Shown: positions 15,769 to 25,187 of the stretch, piece after piece
Numbering within the stretch: the first letter of the stretch is position 1
How the letters are laid out: each line of letters begins with the position of its first letter
Assembly: GCA_037190665.1 (NCBI GenBank)
Contig: JBBCJT010000047.1
Span: 1-30,354 of the forward strand
Direction: 5' to 3'
DNA length: 30,354 nt
DNA from: JBBCJT01 sp037190665
GTDB taxonomy: Bacteria; Pseudomonadota; Alphaproteobacteria; Acetobacterales; Acetobacteraceae
Notes under the pieces: model-generated
What the model saw: the letters and a program-made list of their open reading frames with translations, nothing else
Databases searched by the model: none
What the model was told of the DNA's origin: nothing
Translations under genes and position numbers: made by a program

Positions 15769-16080
15769 ATGCTGGTCGTGAGCGTGACGCTGCGGGTCCG
15801 GCCCGACAAGGTGGAGGAATTCCTCGGCCTGCTGCACCCGGTGCTGGATGCGATGCGGCACGAGCCGAGCTTCATCAACGCCGCCCTGCACCGCGATCCC
15901 GCGGATCCGTCGAGCTTCATGCTCTACGAGACCTGGGCCGATCGGGACGACCTGCTCCAGGTCCAGATGCACCGCCCGTACCGCGCCGCGTATGAGGCGG
16001 CGCTGCCCGGCCTGCTGCAATCCCCGCGCGAGGCCGTGGTATGGGACAGGATGCGCGCGGACTTCACCTTCCGCGCGTGA
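15769..16080 (+). CDS. ABM-domain (antibiotic biosynthesis monooxygenase/YgiN-like) small protein
   Basis: This 103-residue protein is a single ABM ferredoxin-like domain. MLVVSVTLRVRPDKVEEFLG forms the first strand and helix; EPSFINAALHRDPADPSSFML the middle strands; YETWADRDDLLQVQMHRPY the conserved Y-E-x-W segment. Family members are small dimers that act as quinol or anthrone monooxygenases or bind heme; many have no known reaction. A GAAGGAGAG ribosome site lies just upstream of the ATG. It is divergent from the FAD dehydrogenase across about 100 bp and converges on the ABC binding-protein gene. Confidence 0.88.
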   Translation: MLVVSVTLRVRPDKVEEFLGLLHPVLDAMRHEPSFINAALHRDPADPSSFMLYETWADRDDLLQVQMHRPYRAAYEAALPGLLQSPREAVVWDRMRADFTFRA

Positions 16081-16135
16081 TCCCTGGAGCTTTCTTCGAT
16101 CAGCCGGTGCCGACTCCGCGTCAGCGGAAAACGCT

Positions 16136-17653
16136 CTACCGCAGCGTCGTCGCCTCCGTGATCGGCGGGGCGAGGTTCAGCGAGCCCACCAGCTCGTAGC
16201 CGTAATCGAGCTTCGCCGTCCGCGCCCAGACCTGCTGCAGGTCGAAGAGCGGCACGGAGCACACGGCATCGGTGATCTTCCGCTGCGCGGTCGCCCACAG
16301 CGCGAGCTGCTTGCCCGGATCCGTCTCCACCCGCGCCGCGTCGATCTCCGCATCGGCGGCGGCGCAGTGGGCGAAGTTCAGGCTCGCCTGCGGCTGCCCC
16401 GGTGCGCTGCGCGAATGGTAGAACTGGGTGAGATAGGAATCCGCCACCGGGAACCGTGCGGCGCCGTAGAAGGTCAGCGCGGAGAGATCCTGCCGGATGC
16501 GCGCGTGGTAGGTCGCGTGCTCCACCACGTCCATCTCGAGCGTGATGCCCGCGCGCCGGAGCTGCGCCTGCACCACTTCCATGATCGGAAGCTGGGAGGT
16601 GATCGAGGACACGACGGCGCGAATGGTGATGCCGTTCGCATGCCCGGCCTCCGCCAGCAATGCGCGGGCGCGGGCGGGATCGGGGCTGAACTTCGTCACG
16701 TCGTCGGTGCTGCCGAGATAGCCGGGCGGCACCGGGGACGGCCAGGGCCGCGCGACGTCCGCGCCGACGAAGCGCACGATCGCGGCGACATCCACCGAAT
16801 GCGCGATCGCCTGCCGCACCCGCACGTCCTGCAGCGGGCCCTGCCGGGTGTTGATCAGCAGCGTGCGGAACTCGCCGGGGCCGAACACGTCCACCTTGGC
16901 GTTCGGCAGCGCGCGGATGCGCTCCACCCAGCGCTGCTCGCGCCGTCCGTAGAACAGGTCGATCTCGCCGCTGGTGAAGCCGAGCTCGCGCGTCTGGTCG
17001 GACGGCACGTAGAGCAGGCGGATGGTCTCCAGCTTCGGCTTGCCGAGCCGGTAGCCCGGATGCGCGGCCAGCGTGGAACTGCCCGGCTCGCTGCGCACGA
17101 AGAGGAAGGGGCCGGTGCCGACCGGCGCGGTCGCGAAGCCGGCGCCCCGCTCCTCCGCCGCGCGGGCGGAGACGATCTGCCCGCCGTGGTAGTTGGCGAA
17201 CAGCCCGAGTGCCGCGGGCACCGGCTGGCGGAACACCACCTTCACCGTGCGCGCATCGACCGCATCCACGCTCGCGATGTCGCGGTAGTCGCCGGCGAAG
17301 GAGGATCGCTGCGGATCGGCCGCGCGCTTCAGCGAATAGACGATGTCCTCGGCCGAGACGGTGCCGAAGCCATGGTGGAACTGCACGCCCTCGCGCAGCC
17401 GGAAGGTCCAGGTCAGCCCGTCGTCGCTGCGTGTCCAGCTTTCGGCGATCGCGGGTTCCAGCTTCGCCGGATCGGCGCTGCCGGGCGGGAAGCGCACCAG
17501 CCCCTCGAACATCCAGCCGACCGGGGTCTTGTCCTCGGTGGCGGTGGCGCGGTGCGGGTCGAAGGTCCCGGCCTGCGGTGCGGTGTTCGCGACACGCAGC
17601 GTCTGCGCGGCGGCGGGCAGCGACAGGGCGCAAGCAAGCAAGAGCCATCGCAT
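16136..17653 (-). CDS. ABC transporter substrate-binding protein, family 5 (DppA/OppA type), copy 1
   Basis: This 505-residue periplasmic solute-binding protein captures peptides, opines or similar ligands. It has a signal peptide (MRWLLLACALSLPAAAQ) and SBP family 5 landmarks: GLVRFPPGSADPAKLEPAIAESW, GLTWTFRLREGVQFH, AEDIVYSLKRAADP, PVGTGPFLFVRSEPG, FGPGEFRTLLINTRQGPLQD and VRVRQAIAHSVD. It is a close paralogue of the protein at 27948; their C-termini share ADAEIDAARVETD and KQLALWATAQRK. It is transcribed away from the flavoenzyme module starting at 17716, with 62 bp between starts. A shared regulator and shared substrate with that module are therefore plausible. Confidence 0.92.
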   Translation of the reverse strand: MRWLLLACALSLPAAAQTLRVANTAPQAGTFDPHRATATEDKTPVGWMFEGLVRFPPGSADPAKLEPAIAESWTRSDDGLTWTFRLREGVQFHHGFGTVSAEDIVYSLKRAADPQRSSFAGDYRDIASVDAVDARTVKVVFRQPVPAALGLFANYHGGQIVSARAAEERGAGFATAPVGTGPFLFVRSEPGSSTLAAHPGYRLGKPKLETIRLLYVPSDQTRELGFTSGEIDLFYGRREQRWVERIRALPNAKVDVFGPGEFRTLLINTRQGPLQDVRVRQAIAHSVDVAAIVRFVGADVARPWPSPVPPGYLGSTDDVTKFSPDPARARALLAEAGHANGITIRAVVSSITSQLPIMEVVQAQLRRAGITLEMDVVEHATYHARIRQDLSALTFYGAARFPVADSYLTQFYHSRSAPGQPQASLNFAHCAAADAEIDAARVETDPGKQLALWATAQRKITDAVCSVPLFDLQQVWARTAKLDYGYELVGSLNLAPPITEATTLR

Positions 17654-17715
17654 GGTGGAATCTCCCCGGTCCCCTTTGCTTGCAGGATGCGCCGCGCTGC
17701 CGCAGGCTGCAATCC

Positions 17716-18834
17716 GTGAGGGAAGCATTCGACGTCGCCGTGGCGGGCGGCGGCATGGTGGGCAGCGCGATCGCGCTCGGCTGCGCCGAGGCGGGGGCGC
17801 GGGTGGCGCTGCTCGACCAGGGCGACATCGCGCTGCGCGCCGCCCGCGGCAATTTCGGGCTCGTCTGGAGCCAGGGCAAGGGCGACGAATATCCCGCCTA
17901 TGCCGCCTGGACGCGCGCCAGCGTGGAACGCTGGGGCGCGTTCGCCGTGCGCATGGGGGAGGCCGCGGGCGCGGAGGTCGGCCTGCGCCAGCAGGGCGGC
18001 GTCGTGTTCTGTCTCGGCGAGGCGGAGTACGAGGCGCGGGCGGCGCTCGTCGCGCGGCTGCACAACCAGCCGGGCGGGGCCACGGGGCTGCGCATGCTGG
18101 ACCGCGCCGCGCTGGAGGAGCTGCTGCCCGAAGCGCCGCTCGGCCCCACCGTGCTCGGCGCATCCTTCGAACCCGCGGACGGGCACGTGAACCCGTTGAT
18201 GCTGCTGCGCGGCATGCACGCGGCCTTCCGTGCCGCGGGCGGTGTGCATCTGCCGGGCGGCACCATCACCGCCATCCGGTCCGGTCCGCCGTTCGAGATC
18301 GCGCGCGAGGGCGGCGAGACGATCCGTGCCGCGCGCGTCGTCATCGCCGCCGGGCTCGGGACCATGCGGCTCGCGGCGATGCTGGGGATGGAGGTGCCGG
18401 TGCGGCCGGTGCGCGGACAGAACATCGTCACCGAGCGCCTGCCGATGATGCTGCGCCTGCCGGCGAGCGCGCTGCGCCAGACCGTGGAAGGCGCGGTGCA
18501 GATCGGCGTGACCAATGAGGAAGGCCAGGATGCGCCGGTCACCAGCGTGACCGACCTCGCGCGGATGGCCTCCCGCGCGGTGAAGGTGCTGCCGCCGCTC
18601 GCGGGCGCGCGCATGGTCCGCGCCTGGGCCGCCATCCGGCCGATGACGCCGGACGGGTTTCCGGTCTACGCGCAGAGCGCGGCCCATCCCGGGGCGTTCG
18701 CAGCCGTGTGCCATTCCGGCGTGACGCTGGCGGCGGCGCATCGCGGCCTGCTCGCCCCTTCGATCCTCACAGGGGAGCTGCCCCAGATTGTCGCTGACCT
18801 CGGTCCCGGACGGTTCCATGCTCGCGCGGCCTGA
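17716..18834 (+). CDS. DAO-family FAD-dependent oxidoreductase (module 1, first subunit)
   Basis: This 372-residue flavoprotein of the D-amino-acid oxidase/dehydrogenase fold begins at GTG 17716 (VREAFDVAVAGGGMVGSAIALG). The dinucleotide-binding GGGMVGS is near residue 11. C-terminal landmarks are RAWAAIRPMTPDGFPVYAQS and CHSGVTLAAAHRGL. No clear ribosome site precedes the GTG, and no better in-frame start was found. The next gene starts inside its 3' end, so the unit is tightly coupled. Gene order (DAO, [2Fe-2S], FAD/BFD protein) resembles D-hydroxyproline dehydrogenase and HcnABC-type enzymes. A second, different DAO gene follows at 20440, so this one may be an additional enzyme. Substrate unknown. 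Confidence 0.88.
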   Translation: MREAFDVAVAGGGMVGSAIALGCAEAGARVALLDQGDIALRAARGNFGLVWSQGKGDEYPAYAAWTRASVERWGAFAVRMGEAAGAEVGLRQQGGVVFCLGEAEYEARAALVARLHNQPGGATGLRMLDRAALEELLPEAPLGPTVLGASFEPADGHVNPLMLLRGMHAAFRAAGGVHLPGGTITAIRSGPPFEIAREGGETIRAARVVIAAGLGTMRLAAMLGMEVPVRPVRGQNIVTERLPMMLRLPASALRQTVEGAVQIGVTNEEGQDAPVTSVTDLARMASRAVKVLPPLAGARMVRAWAAIRPMTPDGFPVYAQSAAHPGAFAAVCHSGVTLAAAHRGLLAPSILTGELPQIVADLGPGRFHARAA

Positions 18835-19105
18835 CATCGGTACGCTGACCTTCAGCTTCGACGGCGCGCCCGTGCGCGCGCGACCGGGCGATACCGTCGC
18901 CGCGGCGCTGCTCGCCGCCGGCATCGTCACCACGCGCACCACGCCGGTGGGCGACCGCCCGCGCGGGCCGTTCTGCATGATGGGCGCGTGCTTCGACTGC
19001 CTCGCGGTGGTCGATGGCGTGGGCGGCGTGCAGACCTGCCTGACCGAGGTGCGCGAGGGGATGGACGTGCAGACCCAGCACGGGGCGCGGGTGCTGCATG
19101 ACTGA
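18818..19105 (+). CDS. Small [2Fe-2S] subunit (HcnA/SoxA N-terminal type), module 1
   Basis: This 95-residue Fer2_4-type iron-sulfur protein has cluster ligands C53, C58, C61 and C74 in GPFCMMGACFDCLAVV and VQTCLTEV (C-x4-C-x2-C-x12-C). Before them comes the usual beta-grasp opening (LTFSFDGAPVRARPGDTVAA). I chose the ATG at 18818, which overlaps the previous gene by 17 bp; an in-frame TTG at 18788 would add ten residues. It should pass electrons between the FAD subunits of a multi-subunit amine or amino-acid dehydrogenase. The next gene starts 8 bp before its stop ends. Confidence 0.85.
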   Translation: MLARPDIGTLTFSFDGAPVRARPGDTVAAALLAAGIVTTRTTPVGDRPRGPFCMMGACFDCLAVVDGVGGVQTCLTEVREGMDVQTQHGARVLHD

Positions 19106-20447
19106 CCTCGCCATCATCGGCGCCGGCCCCGCAGGCCTCTCCGCCGCCATCGAGGCGCGGCGCCACGGGCTTGACGTGCTGCTGCTGGACGAGAACGCGG
19201 CCCCCGGCGGACGCATCTGGCAGGCGATCGAGCGGCGCACCGCCAAGGACAAGGACGATACCGCCGCGCAGGCGACGGTGGCCGAGTTCCGCGCCTGCGG
19301 CGCGCGCGCGACGTTCGGCGCCACGGTCTGGTGTATCGAGCCCGATGGCAGCGTGTTCTGGAGCGCGGGCGGCAAGGCCGAGGTCGCGCGCGCGAAGCAG
19401 GTGCTGGTCGCCACCGGCGCGACGGAGCGCCCGCTGCCGGTGCCGGGCTGGACGCTGCCGGGCGTGATGACGGCCGGCGCGGCGCAGATCCTGCTGAAGA
19501 CCTCAGGGCTCGTGCCGCAGGGCCGCGTCTGGCTGGCGGGGCAGGGGCCGCTGCTGCTGCTCTACGCGGTGCAGGCGCTGGCCGCCGGCGGGCGGCTCGC
19601 GGGCGTGATCGATCTCGGCGCGGCGGGTGCGCAGCGGCGCGCGCTGTCGCATCTTGGCGGCGCGCTGCGGGCGCCGGACTATCTGCGGCGCGGGCTGATG
19701 TGGCGGCGCAAGGTTGCGAAGGGCGGCGTGCCGTGGATCCGCGGGCGCGACCTGCGCGCCGAGGGCGATGGCCGGCTCGCGCGCATCCGCTTCACGGACG
19801 TGCATGGCGAACGCACCGAAGCCGCCGACATGCTGCTGCTGCACGACGGGGTGATGCCCTCGGTGCAGATCACGCGCGCGCTGGGCTGCGCGCATCGATG
19901 GAACACGGCGCAGCGGAGCTGGGCGCCGCAGACCGATGCGTGGGGCCGGACCAGTGTCGCCAATGTCGTGGTGGCCGGCGATGGCGGTGGCATCGGCGGC
20001 GCGCAGGCCGCCGCGATCAGCGGGCGCATCGCGGCCCTCGGCATCGCCGCTACGCTCGGCCGCATCGATGATGCCGCGCGCGACGCGGCGGCTTCCGGGC
20101 TGTGGCGCGAACAGGCGAAGCACCTCGCCGTGCGTCCGTTCCTCGACGCACTGTTCGCCCCGCTGGTGCCCGCGCCCGCCGATGACGCCATCGTCTGCCG
20201 CTGCGAGGAGATCACCGCCGGCCGGGTGCGGGAGGCGGTCTCGCTCGGTTGCCTCGGCGCGAACCAGCTCAAGGCGTTCACGCGCGCCGGCATGGGCCCC
20301 TGCCAAGGCCGGATGTGCAGCGCGACGGTGTGCGAGGTGATCGCGGACGCGCGTGGCGTGGCTGTCGAGACGGTCGAGCCCTACCGGCTGCGCTTTCCCA
20401 CCAAGCCGCTGACGCTCGGCGAACTGGCGTCGCTGCACGATGGATAG
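19098..20447 (+). CDS. FAD/NAD-binding oxidoreductase with C-terminal BFD-like [2Fe-2S] domain (HcnB/OoxA type), module 1
   Basis: This 449-residue flavoprotein begins with MTDLAIIGAGPAGLSAAIEA (FAD Rossmann motif) and GGRIWQAI. A second dinucleotide site region is near GRVWLAGQGPLLLL at about residues 140-155, and NVVVAGDGGGIGGAQAA is the FAD-closing motif near 295-310. The C-terminus has a BFD-like cluster domain with C367-x-C369 and C402-x4-C407 (IVCRCEEITAG, GPCQGRMC). This architecture matches the larger subunit of hydrogen cyanide synthase, opine oxidases and D-hydroxyproline dehydrogenase. It overlaps the iron-sulfur gene before it and the DAO gene after it by 8 bp each, as expected for stoichiometric subunits. 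Confidence 0.9.
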   Translation: MTDLAIIGAGPAGLSAAIEARRHGLDVLLLDENAAPGGRIWQAIERRTAKDKDDTAAQATVAEFRACGARATFGATVWCIEPDGSVFWSAGGKAEVARAKQVLVATGATERPLPVPGWTLPGVMTAGAAQILLKTSGLVPQGRVWLAGQGPLLLLYAVQALAAGGRLAGVIDLGAAGAQRRALSHLGGALRAPDYLRRGLMWRRKVAKGGVPWIRGRDLRAEGDGRLARIRFTDVHGERTEAADMLLLHDGVMPSVQITRALGCAHRWNTAQRSWAPQTDAWGRTSVANVVVAGDGGGIGGAQAAAISGRIAALGIAATLGRIDDAARDAAASGLWREQAKHLAVRPFLDALFAPLVPAPADDAIVCRCEEITAGRVREAVSLGCLGANQLKAFTRAGMGPCQGRMCSATVCEVIADARGVAVETVEPYRLRFPTKPLTLGELASLHDG

Positions 20448-21551
20448 GGCGGTCGTCATCGGCGGCGGGCTGCACGGCCTGTCCACGGCGCTGCATCTCG
20501 CGCGCATGGGATGGACAGTCACGGTGCTGGAACGCCGCCATGTCGGCCGCCATTCCTCCGGCATCAACGCGGGCGGCGTGCGGCGGCTGGGGCGCGATGT
20601 CCGCGAGATCGCGCTGTCGCAGATCGCCTACGAGATGTGGCACGACATCGTCGGCTTGGTCGGTGACGATTGCGCCTTCATCCCCTCGGGCCAGGTCAAG
20701 GTCGCCGAAAGCGCGGCGGACATGGACAAGCTCGCCGCGCGCGAGGCGGAGGTGCGCGCGTTGGGCTGGACGCATGAGGAGCTGATCGGCCGGGAGGAGG
20801 TGCGCCGCCTGCTGCCCGCCATCGCGCCGCATGTGATCGGCGCGCTGATCTGCCGCGGCGATGGCGCGGCCAATCCGATGCGCACGGTGATGGCCTTCCG
20901 CCGCGCGGCGCTGGAAGCCGGGGCGGAACTGGTCGAGGGCGTGGCGGTGAACGCGATCCGCCGCACGCCCTCGGGCCTCGCGGTGGACACCGATCGCGGC
21001 TCCTATGAGGCGACGCGCGTCGCCAACTGCGCCGGCGCCTGGGCGGTGCACATTGCGCATCAGGTGGGCGATGCCATCACCTGCGGTGTGAAGGCATCTA
21101 TGATGATGGTCACCGAACGCCTGCCGCGTTTCGTGGAACCCACGGTGGGCGCGACCGCGCGGCCGCTGTCCTTCAAGCAGACCGAATCCGGCACGGTGGT
21201 GATCGGCGGCGGGCGGCAGGGCCGCTGCGACGTGGAGACCGAGACCGCGGTGGTGGATTTCCGCAACCTCGCAGGCGGGGCGCGCACCGTGACGGACCTG
21301 TTCCCCTCGGTGCGGGACGTGCGCATCGTGCGCACCTGGTGCGGCATCGAGGCGAAGACGCCGGACGAGATCCCGGTGATCGGCGAAAGCCCGTCCTGCC
21401 CCGGGCTGATCCATGCCTTCGGCTATTCCGGCCACGGCTTCCAGCTTGCTCCCGCCGCGGGTGCCGCGGTGGCGGAGCTGATGGCGCGCGGGGCCACCAA
21501 CCTGCCGGTCGCGGCCTTCGCGCCCGAACGGCTCATCACCAGGGTGGCCGC

Positions 21552-21555
<4 letters not shown>
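20440..21555 (+). CDS. DAO-family FAD subunit (HcnC/OoxB type), module 1
   Basis: This 371-residue flavoprotein begins with MDRAVVIGGGLHGLSTALHL, the FAD-binding GGGLHG motif. RHSSGINAGGVRRLGRD follows, then the C-terminal RTWCGIEAKTPDEIPVIGE and FGYSGHGFQLAPAAG. Both C-terminal blocks are closely mirrored in the gene at 26784 (RSWTGIEGEMPDHIPVIGP, FGFSGHGFQLGPAIG), so the two are paralogous catalytic subunits. Members oxidise glycine, opines, sarcosine or imino acids. It overlaps the previous gene by 8 bp and the following ATPase gene by ATGA. Confidence 0.9.
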
Positions 21556-22524
<969 letters not shown>

Positions 22525-22532
<8 letters not shown>

Positions 22533-23217
22533 TCCGAAGGGCCGCGTGGCCATGGTCTCCGGCGCCGCGCGCGGCATCGGCCGGGCGACCGTGGAGCGGC
22601 TGTTGCAGGCGGGTTACCGCGTCTCCGCCGGCATCCGCGATGCGCGCGGGCTGGTCGAGAGCGAGGCGCTGCTGCTGCACCGCTACGACGCGGAGAGCGT
22701 CGCCTCCGCCGAGGCGTGGGTGGCGGCGACGGTCGCGCGCTGGGGTCGGATCGACGCGCTGGTGAACGCGGCCGGCATCAACACGGTCGCCACGCTCGCG
22801 GATGCGGACGAGACGGCGCTCGATGCGTTGTGGCTGATCAACCTGAAGGCGCCGATGCGACTGATCCGCCTCGCCTGGCCGCATCTCGTGGCCTCCGGCA
22901 CCGGGCGGGTGGTCAATGTCGCGAGCCTGTCCGGCAAGCGGGTCGCGAATGCCAATGTCGGCTACGCGATGACCAAGCACGCGCTGGTCGCGCTGACCCA
23001 TCGCGTGCGGCAGGAAGGCTTCGACGCCGGCATCCGCGCGACCGCGCTGTGCCCGGGCTTCGTCGCGACCGACATGACGGTCAAGGCGAACTGGCCGCGC
23101 GAGAAGATGAGCGACCCGCACAGCATCGCCGAACTGGCCTTCACCGCGCTGAGCCTCGGCAACGACGTGTCGGTGGCGGAGATGCTGGTGAACTGCCGGG
23201 CCGAGCCGACGCTGTAG
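22525..23217 (+). CDS. Short-chain dehydrogenase/reductase (SDR)
   Basis: This 230-residue classical SDR has the cofactor motif GAARGIG (13-19), the structural NAAG (81-84), and active-site S134, Y147 and K151 (VASLSG, GYAMTKHA). Length is slightly short for the family but complete, with LCPGFVATDM after the active site. The ATG at 22525 overlaps the ATPase gene by 8 bp; an in-frame ATG at 22501 would add eight residues. Being last in module 1, it could reduce or oxidise a carbonyl or alcohol released by the flavin dehydrogenase (inference). Confidence 0.9.
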
Positions 23218-23235
23218 AGGTCGCCCCGCGCGCGG

Positions 23236-23604
23236 TTACTGGCCGCGCAGTGCCGCGAGTTGCTGCGTCAGCCACGCGCTCGCCGGCAGTGGCGGCGCGC
23301 CCGGGCAACGCACCTGATAGGCACGGCCGCTGACGCTGCTGCGGCTGCCGGCGCGGTCGATGAATTGTTCGGCGCTGTCCACCAGATCGCGTTGCAGCAG
23401 GTACCGGTACTTCTGCTCCAGATGCGCCCGGGCGCGAGCCGGGTCGTACCAGCTTCCGTTGCGCAGGAACTGGCATTGCGACGCGCTCAACCGATCCAGC
23501 AGCCGCGCGATCTCCGCGCGGGCATCGGCGGACGGTGTCGCGCCCGCAGTGCCGGCCGCTATCGCCAGCACGGCCGCCGCCAGGCGCATCCACCGTTCAG
23601 CCAT
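23236..23604 (-). CDS. DUF5329-like small exported protein
   Basis: This 122-residue protein has a signal peptide (MRLAAAVLAIAAGTAGA within its first 22 residues). The mature part holds CQFLRNGSWYDPARARAHL, KYRYLLQRDLVDSAEQFID, RSSVSGRAYQVRCPG and a final WLTQQLAALRG. This pattern of two cysteines, NGSWY and SSxSG matches the DUF5329 family as I know it; no function is established. It converges on the SDR gene with an 18-bp gap. It is divergent from the siderophore-interacting protein gene across about 150 bp. A second in-frame ATG lies five codons in. Confidence 0.8.
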   Translation of the reverse strand: MAERWMRLAAAVLAIAAGTAGATPSADARAEIARLLDRLSASQCQFLRNGSWYDPARARAHLEQKYRYLLQRDLVDSAEQFIDRAGSRSSVSGRAYQVRCPGAPPLPASAWLTQQLAALRGQ

Positions 23605-23722
23605 TGCTTCAACCTGCTGGTTTCGGAGTTGCGCATACCATGGCGCGGACGTGCGAGTACGCCTTCGCCCTGCGCGGTCCGACGCGGTAGCGACGGGTTG
23701 AATTGTCGGGGCGGATGACGCA

Positions 23723-23741
23723 GATAAGACGCATTCTCATC
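23723..23741 (+). promoter_or_regulatory. Candidate Fur-type box upstream of the siderophore-interacting protein gene
   Basis: GATAAGACGCATTCTCATC is a 19-base near-palindrome: GATAAGA and TCTCATC are complementary at six of seven positions around a 5-base centre. It matches about 11 of 19 positions of the classical Fur box GATAATGATAATCATTATC and lies 14 bases before the ATG of an iron-related gene. It is visibly AT-richer than its surroundings. It could also bind Irr or another metal regulator, or be chance. Confidence 0.4.
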
Positions 23742-23755
23742 TACGCGAGACACCC

Positions 23756-24844
23756 ATGACCCTGCTGGTCGGCGAGACCCGCATCCGCCTGTCCGATCCG
23801 GCGCTGCGGCTGGCCCAGCTCTGCGACCACCTGACCGGCCACAACGCGCGCCTGTCCGAAGCGGACGGGGAGAGCCGCCTCGCCTTCGACATCGGCACCG
23901 CCACGCTGCGCGCCGAGCCGGGCCTGCTCGCACTTCGCGCCGAGACGCCGGGGCTGGACGAGTTGGCGGTGCTGAAGAACCTGCTGATCGGCCATCTGGA
24001 GGCCTTCGTCGGCAAGGAGACGCTGGACGTGGTCTGGACCGGCGACGGCGCCGGCCCGCGGCCGCTGCCGAATTTCCGCGCGCTCCGCGTGGAACGCGCC
24101 GAATGGGTCACGCCGCAGATGCGCCGGCTGACCTTCTCGGGCGAGAACCTCGCCCGCTACGCCGGCCGCGACCTGCACGTGAAGCTGCTGATCCCGCCGC
24201 CGGGCGCGAAGCTCGCCGAGCCGAGCCTGGGCCTCAGCGGCCGGCCGGTCTGGCCGGCGGACCTGCCGCGCCCGCTGATGCGCACCTACACGATCCGCAA
24301 GGTCGACGTGGCCGCCGGACTGCTGGACGTGGATTTCGTCGCCCATGGCGACACCGGCCCCGGCACGCGGCTGGCGCTGACCGCCTCGCCCGGCGACGTG
24401 ATCGGGTTGATCGGCCCCGGTGGCGGTTCGGCGCGGCCGGCGGCCTGGACGCTGCTCGTGGGCGACGAGACGGCGCTGCCGGCGATCGGCCGCATGCTGG
24501 AGCGGATGCCGGCGGATGCGCGCGGCCTCGCCCTGATCGAGGTGGCGGACAGCGGTGAGCAGCAGGACCTGTCCCATCCGCCGGGCGTGGAACTGCGCTG
24601 GCTGCACCGCAACGGCGTCGGGGCCGGGCGATCCGCCCTGCTGCGCGAGGAGGCGCTCGCCGTCACGCCGCCGGCGGGCGAGGCCGACATCTTCGCCTGG
24701 GCCGGCTGCGAGTTCGCCACCTTCCGCGCCCTGCGCATGCACTGGCGCGGCGCGTGGGGGCTCGACAAGACGCAGCACCTCGCCGTGGCCTACTGGCGGC
24801 ACGGGATTGCGGAAGGCACGGTGGCGAAGGACGACGAGCACTGA
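23756..24844 (+). CDS. Siderophore-interacting protein (FAD ferric-siderophore reductase) with N-terminal DUF2218 domain
   Basis: This 362-residue cytosolic flavoprotein is expected to reduce ferric siderophores and release iron. Residues about 1-95 look like a DUF2218 domain (LAQLCDHLTGH, NLLIGHLEAFVGKETLDVVW). The SIP domain follows with FRALRVERAEWVTPQMRRLTF, the FAD-binding MRTYTIR, HGDTGPGTRLAL, VGDETALPAIGRML, WAGCEFATFRALR and the C-terminal VAYWRHG. Two-domain proteins of this kind are common in proteobacteria. No siderophore synthesis or receptor genes lie nearby, so it is an isolated iron gene. The possible Fur box is directly upstream, and a palindrome cluster lies downstream. Confidence 0.92.
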   Translation: MTLLVGETRIRLSDPALRLAQLCDHLTGHNARLSEADGESRLAFDIGTATLRAEPGLLALRAETPGLDELAVLKNLLIGHLEAFVGKETLDVVWTGDGAGPRPLPNFRALRVERAEWVTPQMRRLTFSGENLARYAGRDLHVKLLIPPPGAKLAEPSLGLSGRPVWPADLPRPLMRTYTIRKVDVAAGLLDVDFVAHGDTGPGTRLALTASPGDVIGLIGPGGGSARPAAWTLLVGDETALPAIGRMLERMPADARGLALIEVADSGEQQDLSHPPGVELRWLHRNGVGAGRSALLREEALAVTPPAGEADIFAWAGCEFATFRALRMHWRGAWGLDKTQHLAVAYWRHGIAEGTVAKDDEH

Positions 24845-24890
24845 CAGGGGCGGTGCTGTTGCGCGGGGCGTGAAAGGTCCCGACCTTCCT

Positions 24891-25071
24891 CCCTCTCCCG
24901 CTTGCGGGAGAGGGTCGGGGTGAGGGTGGTGCCACCAGCACCACAGTGGGGTTTCGCCTTCGCGCGCGTGCCCTCACCCTCCCGCGCAAGCGCGGACCCC
25001 TCCCTCTCCCGCCGGGCGGGAGAGGGGACATTGCGTGACGCTCCTTGCCCTCAACCTCCCGCCGAAGCGGG
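24891..25071. repeat. Cluster of REP-like palindromes (CCCTCTCCCGC units)
   Basis: The 24845-25183 interval has no credible gene but several related inverted repeats. CCCTCTCCCGC pairs with GCGGGAGAGGG at 24891-24901/24904-24914 and again at 25002-25012/25016-25026; a shorter CCCGC/GCGGG is at 25058-25062/25067-25071. GGGTGAGGG (24918-24926) pairs at longer range with CCCTCACCC (24971-24979), making an inverted pair of units. Such GC-rich palindromes occur as dispersed intergenic repeats in many proteobacterial genomes. The first could also end transcription of the upstream gene, though no T-tract follows. Confidence 0.75.
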
Positions 25072-25157
25072 GAAGGGGGCAGGCCACCGGACAGGACAGG
25101 CTGGCGCACCCGCGCGTCGGCGGGCAGGCTGTCGGCCCTGAGGGGAGGACGCCTGCG

Positions 25158-25187
25158 ATGGATGCCACGCGCCGCCTGATCCCGTGA
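25158..25187 (+). other. Nine-codon mini-ORF ending on the start codon of the [2Fe-2S] gene
   Basis: A strong ribosome site (GGGGAGG, 25142-25148) precedes ATG 25158, which opens MDATRRLIP and stops at TGA 25185-25187. This stop overlaps the GTG start (25184) of the next gene as GTGA. The downstream gene is in another frame and has no ribosome site of its own at good distance. The mini-ORF may therefore deliver ribosomes by coupling; a single-base error that split one longer N-terminus is an alternative. Confidence 0.4.

Noticed and set aside
24891..25071. CRISPR array
   Set aside because: The repeated units are palindromes of differing spacing without uniform direct repeats or unique spacers, and no cas genes are present.
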